Shown here: piece by piece, positions 53,919-62,454 of the stretch | Position numbering within the stretch: position 1 is the stretch's first letter | Layout: each line of letters begins with the position of its first letter | Notes under the pieces: generated by a model | Told to the model about the DNA's origin: nothing | What the model saw: the letters and a program-made list of their open reading frames with translations, nothing else | The model's database searches: none | Made by a program: the position numbers and the translations under genes | From: Diplocloster agilis | Lineage (GTDB): Bacteria; Bacillota; Clostridia; Lachnospirales; Lachnospiraceae | Direction of reading: 5' to 3' | NCBI RefSeq assembly: GCF_019042275.1 | Contig: NZ_JAHQCW010000032.1 | Location: forward strand, 1 to 64,000 | Length of the DNA stretch: 64,000 nt

Positions 53919-55059
53919 CTGGCGCCACCTCCTGTTCCAGAGCCGCTGCCGCCTCGGCGGCCGGTTCCATATCCAAAGCTTTCCCCAGCTGATCCAGCTT
54001 ATATTGCAGCATATCTTTTGCATAGCGGTCGGTACCCTGCAGGACCTCCTGCAGCAGAACGCTATCCCTTCCGATCCGGACCAGGGAATCGGACGCATTA
54101 TCACGAATGTACCAGTTACTGCTGTACATCCCTTGTATCAGCGCCCGTATACTGTCCTCTCCCGGGTAATTCTCCAGAGACGCCGCCGCCAGCGCCGCGA
54201 ATTCCCAGTCGTCGATATTCCATTCCATGACCATGCGGCACAGTACCGGCCCAGCCTCTTCATAATGATAGCGCCGGTAGTACCGGATAACGGCAAACTG
54301 GACTTCCCGGTCCGTCTCTTCCCGAAGCAGCGAAAGAAAGCGCCGGCCGAATCCATCCGTCACCAGCCGGATAAAATTAATAAAAGCGGTCTGGTAAAAC
54401 GGAGGGAATTCATTCCAGTGATCCCACAGCAAACCGGCCAGTTCCACACGGTCGTCGGCAAACGCGAGAAGCCCGTCGGTTACCAGCTTGGAGCTGTGCT
54501 CGATCTCCTGGCGGACCATCAGCTGGTATGCCCGGATCACAATGGCTGCCGGCGCGTTGGCATATAACGCCTGTAATGCGTTCTCCCGGCAGTAGATCGA
54601 GTGCTCCGTCACTAGCTGCAGCATGAATCTTACGAATGGATCCCGCTGTGTTGTCCCGCACAGCTTATATTGTCCGATCAGGAAAGCGTAAAACGCTTTG
54701 TACATGACGCTTTTTTTACTGTATTTTTCACAGGGCGTAATGAAGATCCGGCGGTTGGCCGCAGCCCAATCCAGAAACCGCTCCCCTTTTCCTTCCTGCC
54801 AAAGCTCCTGCTGCGCCTTGTAAAACAAAGATATCTGAGCGGGTTTGGCCAAGGTTTTCATCAGCTCTTTTGTTTCTTTGGAATTCACCGGCTGTTCGGA
54901 TTCTATCAGTATCCCGATCCGTTCCTTCCATTTCTTAATTTTCCCCGGTCTGTGCAGATCCGACCATTTTCTGCGCCCCGCATAGGCAGCGTTAAAGGCC
55001 AGCATACACACGCATAAGACCATATACATATAGATCAGGATATTTACCCTAAGTACCAT
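53902..55059 (-). CDS. Membrane-anchored HEAT-repeat-like protein
   Basis: A protein of 385 residues. One N-terminal helix (5-25) is followed by an all-helical cytosolic part with repeating helical pairs (YYRRYHYEEAGPVLCRMVMEW, AALAAASLENYPGEDSIRAL, NWYIRDNASDSLVRIGRDSV), typical of HEAT repeats. The end is acidic. Such proteins serve as scaffolds for membrane polysaccharide synthases; its gene end overlaps the glycosyltransferase start, supporting a direct partnership. Confidence 0.7.
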   Translation of the reverse strand: MVLRVNILIYMYMVLCVCMLAFNAAYAGRRKWSDLHRPGKIKKWKERIGILIESEQPVNSKETKELMKTLAKPAQISLFYKAQQELWQEGKGERFLDWAAANRRIFITPCEKYSKKSVMYKAFYAFLIGQYKLCGTTQRDPFVRFMLQLVTEHSIYCRENALQALYANAPAAIVIRAYQLMVRQEIEHSSKLVTDGLLAFADDRVELAGLLWDHWNEFPPFYQTAFINFIRLVTDGFGRRFLSLLREETDREVQFAVIRYYRRYHYEEAGPVLCRMVMEWNIDDWEFAALAAASLENYPGEDSIRALIQGMYSSNWYIRDNASDSLVRIGRDSVLLQEVLQGTDRYAKDMLQYKLDQLGKALDMEPAAEAAAALEQEVAPDDGRD

Positions 55060-55088
55060 GTTATCGTCCCCTTCCGCCTCCTTGCCGC

Positions 55089-57257
55089 CTATTCACCGGT
55101 TCCTGTCCAGAGCTGCTGCAGAGCATAATATCCTTCTTTTAGGCGCTCATGATAGGTAATGTTTTTTCCCCAGCCCTTTAAGGGCACCGCCTGCATAGGG
55201 ATAACCTCCGACGCACTGCGAAGCTCGCCGATACCCGTATAGAATTGATCGATCGGGAGCCCTTCAATCCCGTAATTCTCATAATAGTCGTCGTGGATCA
55301 TCATCTCCGAGGGATTACAGAAGTTAAGGAGCAGCCATGGCAGGCGGATCTCGATCTCATCTCCCCGTATGATAAAATCTGATAAGGAATTAAAATCCGT
55401 GCTCTCCGGATTTCCATTTCCGTAGGTGAGTATCCCCGTATCGAAAGTCTCTCCGATATCATAGCCTGTGGTATCCAGTTCCTCATGCGGATCCAGCGGC
55501 ACCTGCAGCATCAGCCGGATGTCGGTGAATTCGTCCGTATCCCGCGCCGGTTCATTCAGATACGCGTCTTCCAGGTATACCCGGTGAGAATAGATGGCCC
55601 GCAAAGCCTCATACCTTCGCTGTACCAGCACGCGGCTGTTATCTTTTCCATCCAGGATCATGAGAAAGTCCGCCGGACGTTCAAAGCTGCCTTTTAGCCC
55701 GCGGCAGCTGGTGCTTCCGCTCTTGGGGGTCGTGTCGATGGGCACGTACAGCACATCCGTTTCCGGGTCGTATTGGTCTTTATGTATCCGGAAATACAGA
55801 TATTTTTCATCGTATTTGGACCAGATGCTCATTCCCTCCCGCTCCGACACCAGATCCTGAGCGGTCCATTCGGACACGTCTCCATCCACATAGCAGACGC
55901 TCTTTTCTTTTCCGGGATCAAAAGACAATATCCCGAAATACTGCTCGTTGGTCTGATAGTCGCTCCAGTACGGGGTTTTCGTCAAATCCGTATACGCCAT
56001 GGTGTTCCAAGTCCGTTTAAACCATTCATCCTGCCAGGTAAAGGCGATGGACCCCGCACATCCCGCCTCCATAATATCCTGGTAACAGGTTACCAAAGCC
56101 CGGGCCTGATCCGCCTCCGACATGCCGCCCTGGGCACGCCCCGTATTCCGGTCGCTTTGGGCGCGTCCTCTGGCGGAGGGCACCCCGTACTCAGCGATCA
56201 CTACGGGAATCGTGTGGTATTCGTTCAGCATCGTAACATAGGCCCGGTAAGAATCGAAAACTCCGTGTTCATCCACAAAACGGTCCTTATCCTTCACCTC
56301 GATCCCCATGATATCCAGGAAACCCAGGTAGTCCGGGAAATAAGGATACACATGATAGGAGGCAAAATGGCCCGAAACGAACGCATCCGTGGTTTTAATA
56401 TGCTCCACATCCACTTTTGCAAACTTCCGAAAATAATACTCTACCAGCTCATGCCAGTCAAACGGGTCCGTCGTCGGCCAATTGCTAAAAGCGATCAGCC
56501 GTTGTTCATTGTAGCGCACGGTTTCATATTCAATAATCCGGTCCCCCACCTGGGCCAGCATCGCTTCAAACGGGGACGCTTCTTGGGTGGTGTACATATA
56601 TTTTCCCTGATACCGGTTCTTCGAATCTTCGATATGGTTGGTGAAGGCGACGGTCGTATCCTCCCACTCCACGCCCAGAATATAACCCAGTACCCAGGGC
56701 GAGATATCTTTATGATAAGTACCGCTGCCCAGATCTTCCCCCAGGGAAAATATCTTGTTTCCATGGATGATATCCACCAGGGTCCTGGAATCGTTCAGCA
56801 TGGCGTCCAGAAAATCCTTATCATATGCGTCCCTGTGTGAAAACTGTACATAATCATTGACCCACAGGCCGTGAAGAATATAGAGCGGATGTTCATTATC
56901 GTGATTATATTCCCATACCGCGTTATAGAAATCGTCCGATTGGATGGTATATACCCGTACGCAGTTGGCTCCCATTTCCTGGATCATGGAAAACCAGCGC
57001 AGATAGGTCTCTTTATCTATGGCATAATCCGTGGCGAAATGCCCGGGAATCCCCACGCCCATATTGACTCCGCGTATTTCAAAGGGTTCCATCCCGTTGC
57101 CCGTATCCGCCAGGATCGTCTTCCCTTCCACCTTGGTAAACGTATGCACCGGCTGTTCGGAACGGATTCCGATAAACAAACCGATTTTTGGAGACAACAG
57201 AATCCACCCGGCCCCGATGATGATCAGAACGGAACAGATAATCAAGAATTTTTTCAT
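55089..57257 (-). CDS. Anchored TIM-barrel glycosidase-like protein
   Basis: A protein of 722 residues with an N-terminal helix (4-22). A TIM-barrel region (~55-430) resembles GH2/GH5-clan hydrolases: GVNMGVGIPGHF, then E198 in YILGVEWED as possible acid/base and E356 in VVIAEYGVPS as possible nucleophile. A C-terminal beta-sandwich follows (~440-720, DVSEWTAQDLVSE). It is outside the cell. It may trim, release or extend the polymer made by the glycosyltransferase; its family is uncertain and no exact activity is claimed. Confidence 0.7.
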   Translation of the reverse strand: MKKFLIICSVLIIIGAGWILLSPKIGLFIGIRSEQPVHTFTKVEGKTILADTGNGMEPFEIRGVNMGVGIPGHFATDYAIDKETYLRWFSMIQEMGANCVRVYTIQSDDFYNAVWEYNHDNEHPLYILHGLWVNDYVQFSHRDAYDKDFLDAMLNDSRTLVDIIHGNKIFSLGEDLGSGTYHKDISPWVLGYILGVEWEDTTVAFTNHIEDSKNRYQGKYMYTTQEASPFEAMLAQVGDRIIEYETVRYNEQRLIAFSNWPTTDPFDWHELVEYYFRKFAKVDVEHIKTTDAFVSGHFASYHVYPYFPDYLGFLDIMGIEVKDKDRFVDEHGVFDSYRAYVTMLNEYHTIPVVIAEYGVPSARGRAQSDRNTGRAQGGMSEADQARALVTCYQDIMEAGCAGSIAFTWQDEWFKRTWNTMAYTDLTKTPYWSDYQTNEQYFGILSFDPGKEKSVCYVDGDVSEWTAQDLVSEREGMSIWSKYDEKYLYFRIHKDQYDPETDVLYVPIDTTPKSGSTSCRGLKGSFERPADFLMILDGKDNSRVLVQRRYEALRAIYSHRVYLEDAYLNEPARDTDEFTDIRLMLQVPLDPHEELDTTGYDIGETFDTGILTYGNGNPESTDFNSLSDFIIRGDEIEIRLPWLLLNFCNPSEMMIHDDYYENYGIEGLPIDQFYTGIGELRSASEVIPMQAVPLKGWGKNITYHERLKEGYYALQQLWTGTGE

Positions 57258-57278
57258 AAGCTGTCATCCCTCCTGATA

Positions 57279-58832
57279 TTAGTGGTTATATTTCTTAACT
57301 GCGGATTCATGACCATACTGCCGTAATACTTCAATATTCTCATCCAGCCAGTCCAACCGGTCAAACAAGGTATCCTTCATCTGTTGAACCGCCGCTTCAT
57401 AAGATCCGGGATTGCGCTCATCCGGAGCCAGTTTATTCCTCCAGTCCAGATTCGCATTGTCAAAGCTGTAGCCCCATACCGCGTAGTTCCGGTCAACGGC
57501 CGTGTCCAGATAAGCGACGGTATCGTCGATATAAGTATTCAGATAATCCTCGCTTAAGGTGGTCAGCCGCAGTTCCCGGTAGCGGCGGATAATACGGTCG
57601 ATATAGCTCTCTTCCTTGAGCATCATCAGAAACCAGGGCGCCTGGACTGTGACAAACTGCCGGATGTGAAAATCATCCTGGGTATCCTGGGCAATGTTAT
57701 CCAGATCGTTGTTAAAATCCCAGACGCAGGGCTTAAAGAGCCCGTTCACATCCTTATAAAAATAAGTGGACAGATTTCCCGTATCCCGCTGCAAAAACAC
57801 TTCCATTAAAATAAAATAATCCACAAACTCATCCACATCCACATTGGCCGGAAAGCCATACCGGTAAGAATCATAATCATAAGAATATAACGCCTTTTCG
57901 AACATACTGACATCCCGCTCAATGTAATCCTTCAGTTCAGGAGTGAGATTTGTCTCACCCGGATAGACGATATCAAAATACGAGGTCTTTCTAAGGATCG
58001 ACGTATATTTGCTGTAATTGTTCATAGCCGTATACGGATCATCCGCGTCGTTTTCCAGGCCGATGATATATCCTGTCACGTTCCGGACTTTGTTGGGCTT
58101 CTGGATATCGATTCTGCCCTTTCCCCGGCCGACCGTTTCCATCATCACATAGACGCCCCGGTATTCGCCGTTCACGATCACCTCGCAGAACCGTACGTCC
58201 GGCGCGTAGGACATCAGGGAACCGGCTATATTCATGGCCATGTAGTTCCGCATCAGCGTTTTATCCAGAAACGGACCATGTAACGCCCAGTCATGGTTTT
58301 CCTCCATCCCCATAACCGGTATATCCAGATAATCCCCGCCGGCGTCCACCGTCTTGATGGCGAAGGATTGCTTATCAAACCATCTGGACGTATTCCCGCG
58401 GACCCTTATCTTGATGTAAGAGGATACATCCGGTTCGTCCTCCGGCGTATGATACGTATTCGGCTGATCTATAATTCTCAAATTAGCGGTCAGATATTCT
58501 TCCCCCGTGGAGGCCACCGTATAGCTGGTATGTTTCTTGCTGTCAATATAAGGCACGCCGGGAATCTCCTCGCTGGTGTCGATCATAACCAGCGGCAGAT
58601 GCGTGGCCAGTTCAGAGATATCCACCGCCTTCGGATCGTAGGTGTCCGCTGTCTTCACCACGTCCTTTCGAATGCAGCTTAAGGCGTCGATCCCGTTCAG
58701 CACATCCGGCTGCTGCGCCGTCTGATGCTGATGAATCCGATATCCCAGATTACTCCATTCGATCTGGAACAGGACGGTAATAAGCACCGTCAGACAGGCG
58801 AGCAGCAGAAATACCAGCTTACGTTTACTCAT
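57279..58832 (-). CDS. CotH-family kinase-like protein
   Basis: A protein of 517 residues with an N-terminal helix (5-25). The CotH domain (~160-440) carries HDWALHGPFLDKTLMRN and the nucleotide/metal block WDFNNDLDNI. CotH proteins are atypical kinases: spore-coat CotH phosphorylates coat proteins, and relatives occur with polysaccharide genes. Outside the cell it might phosphorylate a surface protein or the polymer. The operon also encodes a phosphatase. Confidence 0.85.
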   Translation of the reverse strand: MSKRKLVFLLLACLTVLITVLFQIEWSNLGYRIHQHQTAQQPDVLNGIDALSCIRKDVVKTADTYDPKAVDISELATHLPLVMIDTSEEIPGVPYIDSKKHTSYTVASTGEEYLTANLRIIDQPNTYHTPEDEPDVSSYIKIRVRGNTSRWFDKQSFAIKTVDAGGDYLDIPVMGMEENHDWALHGPFLDKTLMRNYMAMNIAGSLMSYAPDVRFCEVIVNGEYRGVYVMMETVGRGKGRIDIQKPNKVRNVTGYIIGLENDADDPYTAMNNYSKYTSILRKTSYFDIVYPGETNLTPELKDYIERDVSMFEKALYSYDYDSYRYGFPANVDVDEFVDYFILMEVFLQRDTGNLSTYFYKDVNGLFKPCVWDFNNDLDNIAQDTQDDFHIRQFVTVQAPWFLMMLKEESYIDRIIRRYRELRLTTLSEDYLNTYIDDTVAYLDTAVDRNYAVWGYSFDNANLDWRNKLAPDERNPGSYEAAVQQMKDTLFDRLDWLDENIEVLRQYGHESAVKKYNH

Positions 58833-58849
58833 GGCAATCCCTCCCCATG

Positions 58850-59527
58850 TCAGCTGCTGATGTCATCGTCTTGTGTCACTATATTTACATACTGGATATG
58901 TTCAATCTCATACAGCAGATCCTCTACGCTGTTTGTTCCGGCGCTGGCCTTGCGGTAGACATTGCGGGGAATCTCATAGATCAGCTCCACGGAATCTTCC
59001 GTCGTGTTCTTCACGCGCAGATCCACTCTGCGCTTAAAATAATCCGTGACCACCGACATGATCCGCTTGTCGGTACTCCTGGCTCCGCGCACAATCAGTA
59101 TCATGCGGTTTTCGTTCTTAATCCGCCCCAGAACAAATAATACAAGAAAGACCATGGCGCTGCCGGCCCCCGCAGTAATATAATCCCCCACTCCGCAGGC
59201 CAGCCCCACCACCACCGCCCAGAATATGTAGATGGTATCTCTGGAATCCTTCACAGCGGTACGAAAACGTACGATGGACAGCGCGCCGACCATACCAAGG
59301 GATAACGCCACGTTATTACCGATCGCAGTCATGACCAGCGTGGTAAGAATAGTGAGAACCACCAGGCTTACATTGAATTTCCGGCTGTACACCGTGCCTG
59401 AATGGGACAGATAGTAGGACAGATAGATCACAAAACCGATCACAGCCGCGACGATCAGCTGGCTGATAATGCCTGTCATATCCAGGGATTGCACCTGCTG
59501 TAACAGATTAATCAGATAATTTCTCAT
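58850..59527 (-). CDS. DUF4956 membrane protein
   Basis: A protein of 225 residues with four helices in the first ~140 residues (GIISQLIVAAVIGFVIYLSYYL and others) and a soluble C-terminus. ALSLGMVGALSIVRFRTAVKD is the DUF4956 signature. It is commonly next to VTC and CotH genes, exactly as here. ATG 59527 has GGAGG upstream. Function unknown; possibly a channel or anchoring subunit. Confidence 0.85.
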   Translation of the reverse strand: MRNYLINLLQQVQSLDMTGIISQLIVAAVIGFVIYLSYYLSHSGTVYSRKFNVSLVVLTILTTLVMTAIGNNVALSLGMVGALSIVRFRTAVKDSRDTIYIFWAVVVGLACGVGDYITAGAGSAMVFLVLFVLGRIKNENRMILIVRGARSTDKRIMSVVTDYFKRRVDLRVKNTTEDSVELIYEIPRNVYRKASAGTNSVEDLLYEIEHIQYVNIVTQDDDISS

Positions 59528-59544
59528 TTGAGTCAACCTCCCTC

Positions 59545-60252
59545 TTATATGCTTTCGCTTCTGTGCAAGGACTGCCTTCTGGACAGGCAATATTTGCTGA
59601 CCGCCATCTCGCTGTCATCGCACATGTTAAGCAGTTCTTTTACATAGGACAGCAGAAAATGATTATATTTGATTTCCAGAAAGGCTTTCCAGGGTTGAAT
59701 CACCGGGTAGAGCCCCGGCTGTGCCTCAAAGATGCTCATTCTTCCCTCCGAGGCCGTAAGCCCTGTGTCAAATGTAATCCGAATTGCATTTTCCGGCAGG
59801 ATGTATGCTTTTCGGTGATATTCGACAATGGCCGCCGGCCGGTACTGGTTCATCGTCAGGATGCTGTAATACTCCGCCGCGAATTCATTGTCGTAGGCCC
59901 GCAGCGGAGTATAATCCCCCCGCTCCATCTGCATGGCCTCCTTCCTCGTGATCCGCATGGATCTCTTCAGCTGGTTCTGACCCTGCTTCTGCTTGATTTC
60001 CAGCATCGCATATTCATCCTCCGGATGATAGATGCGCATCCGCATTTTTCTTCTTAACTCGACTCCCGCCAGCTTATCATAAAAGTCACGGCTGGTCATG
60101 GTATCAAAATAAAGGGAACGGACCATATAGCCAACGCCTTCATTATGCGGGTCCGGCCGAAGCATCTTTTCCAGTCTGGCTTCCATCCGCATCCGCTGTT
60201 CTGTGTTGAGTATATATTTTTTCTCCTGACGTAACACTCTTTGTATCTCCAT
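59545..60252 (-). CDS. VTC-domain protein (polyphosphate polymerase family)
   Basis: A protein of 235 residues. It has the VTC tunnel-fold pattern: KKYILN at the start, YFDT, ELRRKMRMRIYHPEDEYAMLEIKQK (basic lining and metal Glu), RPAAIVEYHRKAY and FLEIKYN. Yeast Vtc4 makes polyphosphate from ATP; bacterial members beside CotH/DUF4956 are uncharacterised. ATG 60252 is preferred (GAGGG 6 bp ahead). It is cytosolic. Confidence 0.85.
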   Translation of the reverse strand: MEIQRVLRQEKKYILNTEQRMRMEARLEKMLRPDPHNEGVGYMVRSLYFDTMTSRDFYDKLAGVELRRKMRMRIYHPEDEYAMLEIKQKQGQNQLKRSMRITRKEAMQMERGDYTPLRAYDNEFAAEYYSILTMNQYRPAAIVEYHRKAYILPENAIRITFDTGLTASEGRMSIFEAQPGLYPVIQPWKAFLEIKYNHFLLSYVKELLNMCDDSEMAVSKYCLSRRQSLHRSESI

Positions 60253-60268
60253 GCGCATCCCTCACTTT

Positions 60269-61183
60269 TTACGTGTCCGTATCCGGTATCATGTCATATA
60301 GCGGTAATGTCCAATGATAATCCCGGACGATCCGGATATTCGGGTAAGCCGCTTCGACTTTGTCCCAGGTCGCGTCGGCCGCCTTAATTCCCTGCTGCCG
60401 GTAGGTCTCCTGCTCCGTCAGTCCGTGTATCCCGACCTCCTGGAATTCCAGTATGCAATGCAGCTCTTTTTCATATTTCTCACATAATCCCGCTTCCGTT
60501 TCTATCATTTCCACTTCATTGGAAAGCCCATAGTCCATGACCGCCACCTCATCACAGGCGTAGGCGATCAGCTGCTCCAGATAGGCCGTAAGTCCCTGTT
60601 CGTCGTAATGCCTGGGAATACACTGGATCACCCGTATATTTCTGGATACGGCGTATTCATAAGCCGCCCGCATCCCCTTTACATAGAGATCCATATAATA
60701 GACCGGGTCCTCCCGGAACCTGGAAGAGACGTAAGGTTCAATATCGGTCATGATTCCCCGGAACCGATATGCCTCGTCCACACTGTCATTGTAGTCCGCC
60801 ACTTTTTGGATCTGCCGGGATAACGAGGCCCCGTCCTCCTCAAATCCCCACTCCACGGAGCCCGTCAGGGCGTACACCTTGACCTTTCGCCGATTCATAT
60901 ATTCCATAAAAGAAACCGTTTTATCCATGTCCAGTTCCTCCGGTATCTCCTGATACCACCGGGTGATAGAAAGCGCCCGGATTAACCTGTCTGTCTTCTC
61001 CGGATTGTCCACGCTCTCTTCCGTCCACTCAAACATCCCATATTCCCTGCCCCCTGTACTGTCTTTTTTCCTCATAGACAGCGCCAGGATAAAAAGAATG
61101 CAGAAAAACAGCAGGACCGGAACCGCCACAGCCATGACCCGGCAAGGTACCGGAATCTTTCTCCCTCTTCGCCCCTTATTCAT
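60269..61183 (-). CDS. Anchored TIM-barrel-like protein of unknown function
   Basis: A protein of 304 residues with a basic N-terminus and one helix (~17-36). The outside domain is a likely alpha/beta barrel with GIMTDIEPYVSSRF, NIRVIQCIPRHYDEQG and EVAVMDYGLSNEVEMI, a pattern like glycoside hydrolases with DxE acidic residues. The start at 61183 overlaps the pseudo-receiver gene by 8 bases. Family not recognised; probably polymer-active. Confidence 0.6.
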   Translation of the reverse strand: MNKGRRGRKIPVPCRVMAVAVPVLLFFCILFILALSMRKKDSTGGREYGMFEWTEESVDNPEKTDRLIRALSITRWYQEIPEELDMDKTVSFMEYMNRRKVKVYALTGSVEWGFEEDGASLSRQIQKVADYNDSVDEAYRFRGIMTDIEPYVSSRFREDPVYYMDLYVKGMRAAYEYAVSRNIRVIQCIPRHYDEQGLTAYLEQLIAYACDEVAVMDYGLSNEVEMIETEAGLCEKYEKELHCILEFQEVGIHGLTEQETYRQQGIKAADATWDKVEAAYPNIRIVRDYHWTLPLYDMIPDTDT

Positions 61184-61541
61184 GTATATACTTCTCCATA
61201 CAGCGCAGCATCGCGCCGCATACCTGTTCCGGAGTAACCGGCCATACCAGGAACATGGTGGTATCCAGACGGTAGCTCTGGGAAATAAATTCTTTTTCAC
61301 TGGAAATCCACACCAGAGGGACCCGCGTATCCATATCCCGGACCCCGATAACCGTCTCCATACCGATAGCCCCCTTCAACCCCACAAAAATAACATCAAA
61401 CTGTTGTCCTTTCATGCGATACAGCAGATCTTCCCGCCATGCAAAATATTCGCAATGTAAGTTATAATGGTACCGGGCAGTAAAAAGATCCAATCCGTCT
61501 CTGAATACCTCTTCCGTTTGTGTGCATATTCCGATCAGCAT
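61176..61541 (-). CDS. Degenerate receiver-like protein
   Basis: A protein of 121 residues with the alternating beta/alpha pattern of a CheY-like receiver (LIGICTQTEE, FDVIFVGLKG, VPLVWISSEKE, MFLVWPVTPEQ). The phospho-acceptor aspartate is glycine (G54), the N-terminal acidic pair is TE, and the lysine before P is tryptophan. It therefore cannot be phosphorylated the usual way and may bind a partner or ligand as an adaptor. It is the first gene of the nine-gene operon, divergent from the LytTR regulator. Confidence 0.65.
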   Translation of the reverse strand: MLIGICTQTEEVFRDGLDLFTARYHYNLHCEYFAWREDLLYRMKGQQFDVIFVGLKGAIGMETVIGVRDMDTRVPLVWISSEKEFISQSYRLDTTMFLVWPVTPEQVCGAMLRCMEKYIHE

Positions 61542-61655
61542 TTATTCACATCCTTTCTGATCTCAATTTAACACGCGCAGCCCGCCTCATAAACGGTTCC
61601 GTACCGAACGACTGTTTTTGTGAACAAAAGTCATTAATTTTTTATCTCCAATCAT

Positions 61656-61693
61656 GTAAAATATAAGTGAAGTTATGGTAAAATATAAATGAA
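61656..61693 (+). promoter_or_regulatory. Two direct repeats in the divergent region, 22 bp apart
   Basis: GTAAAATATAAGTGAA (61656) and GTAAAATATAAATGAA (61678) match at 15 of 16 bases with a 22-bp period, two helical turns. They lie between the divergent EPS-like operon and the LytTR gene, 27 bp before the latter's start. Direct repeats like this are how LytTR dimers usually bind. Confidence 0.6.
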
Positions 61694-61719
61694 CACGCAT
61701 ACATATAAAGGTGATGCCT

Positions 61720-62454
61720 ATGCAGATAGCAGTAATCGACGATCAGGAGGCGGATCGCAGGGATCTGATCCACATGCTCTCCAGATATTTTGAATCTTCC
61801 AAAGTGGGCGCCGCATGCGATGAATATTGTTCCGGCGAATCCTTCCTCGAATCCTTTCATCCCGGTAAATACGAGCTCGTATTTATAGATATTTATATGG
61901 ACAAAATCAACGGAATGGATGTAGCGCGCAGGATCCATCAGGACGATGTCCGCTGCCGCCTGATTTTTTATACTACAAGCCACACCCACGCCGTAGAAAG
62001 CTATGACGTGAAAGCTTCTTATTATCTGACGAAACCTCTCCCCTATTCACGACTTTGCTGCGCTCTTAACAGCTGCTGCCAGGATCTGCTGGAAGAAAAC
62101 AGATATCTCTGCGTCAATGTCGGCAAAGCGCAATGTAAGTTATTATTCCGCGACATCTGGTACGTATACAGTGTTTCCCGCAATACCCATATCCAACTGA
62201 AGGACAAAGAATTAGTAATCAAGGACGCCATCAGCGGCGTAATCGCCACCTTGATGGAGGATGACCGTTTTCTGTGCTGCAACCGGAATTTCATCATTAA
62301 TATGGACTATGTGGAATGTGCCATGGATGATTTCTTCCTTATGAAAAATAATGACCGCATCCCGATCCGCCAGCGCGGAAAAAGTGCGGCAAAAAAAATG
62401 TACCTCAACTATTCTCTTAAAAATCTGAGGAAGGAGGACCCCTATGAACCCTAA
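61720..62454 (+). CDS. LytTR response regulator (AgrA/LytR type)
   Basis: A protein of 244 residues. The receiver (1-120) has DD at 7-8, D57 in VFIDIYMDKING and K in LTKPLPYS. The LytTR DNA-binding domain (~140-240) has RDIWYVYSVSRNTHIQL, DRFLCCNRNFIINMDYV and RIPIRQRGKSAAKK. ATG 61720 is preferred; GTG 61711 is the site itself (AAAGGTGATGCCT). It overlaps the secreted-protein gene by 11 bases. It probably controls both divergent transcripts. No cognate kinase is in the window. Confidence 0.85.
   Translation: MQIAVIDDQEADRRDLIHMLSRYFESSKVGAACDEYCSGESFLESFHPGKYELVFIDIYMDKINGMDVARRIHQDDVRCRLIFYTTSHTHAVESYDVKASYYLTKPLPYSRLCCALNSCCQDLLEENRYLCVNVGKAQCKLLFRDIWYVYSVSRNTHIQLKDKELVIKDAISGVIATLMEDDRFLCCNRNFIINMDYVECAMDDFFLMKNNDRIPIRQRGKSAAKKMYLNYSLKNLRKEDPYEP

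Noticed and set aside
55773-56840. A 355-codon plus-strand open frame opposite the TIM-barrel protein gene
   Set aside because: It lies wholly antisense to a well-supported gene, has low-complexity His/Pro/Ile-rich composition and no ribosome-binding site or recognised domain.
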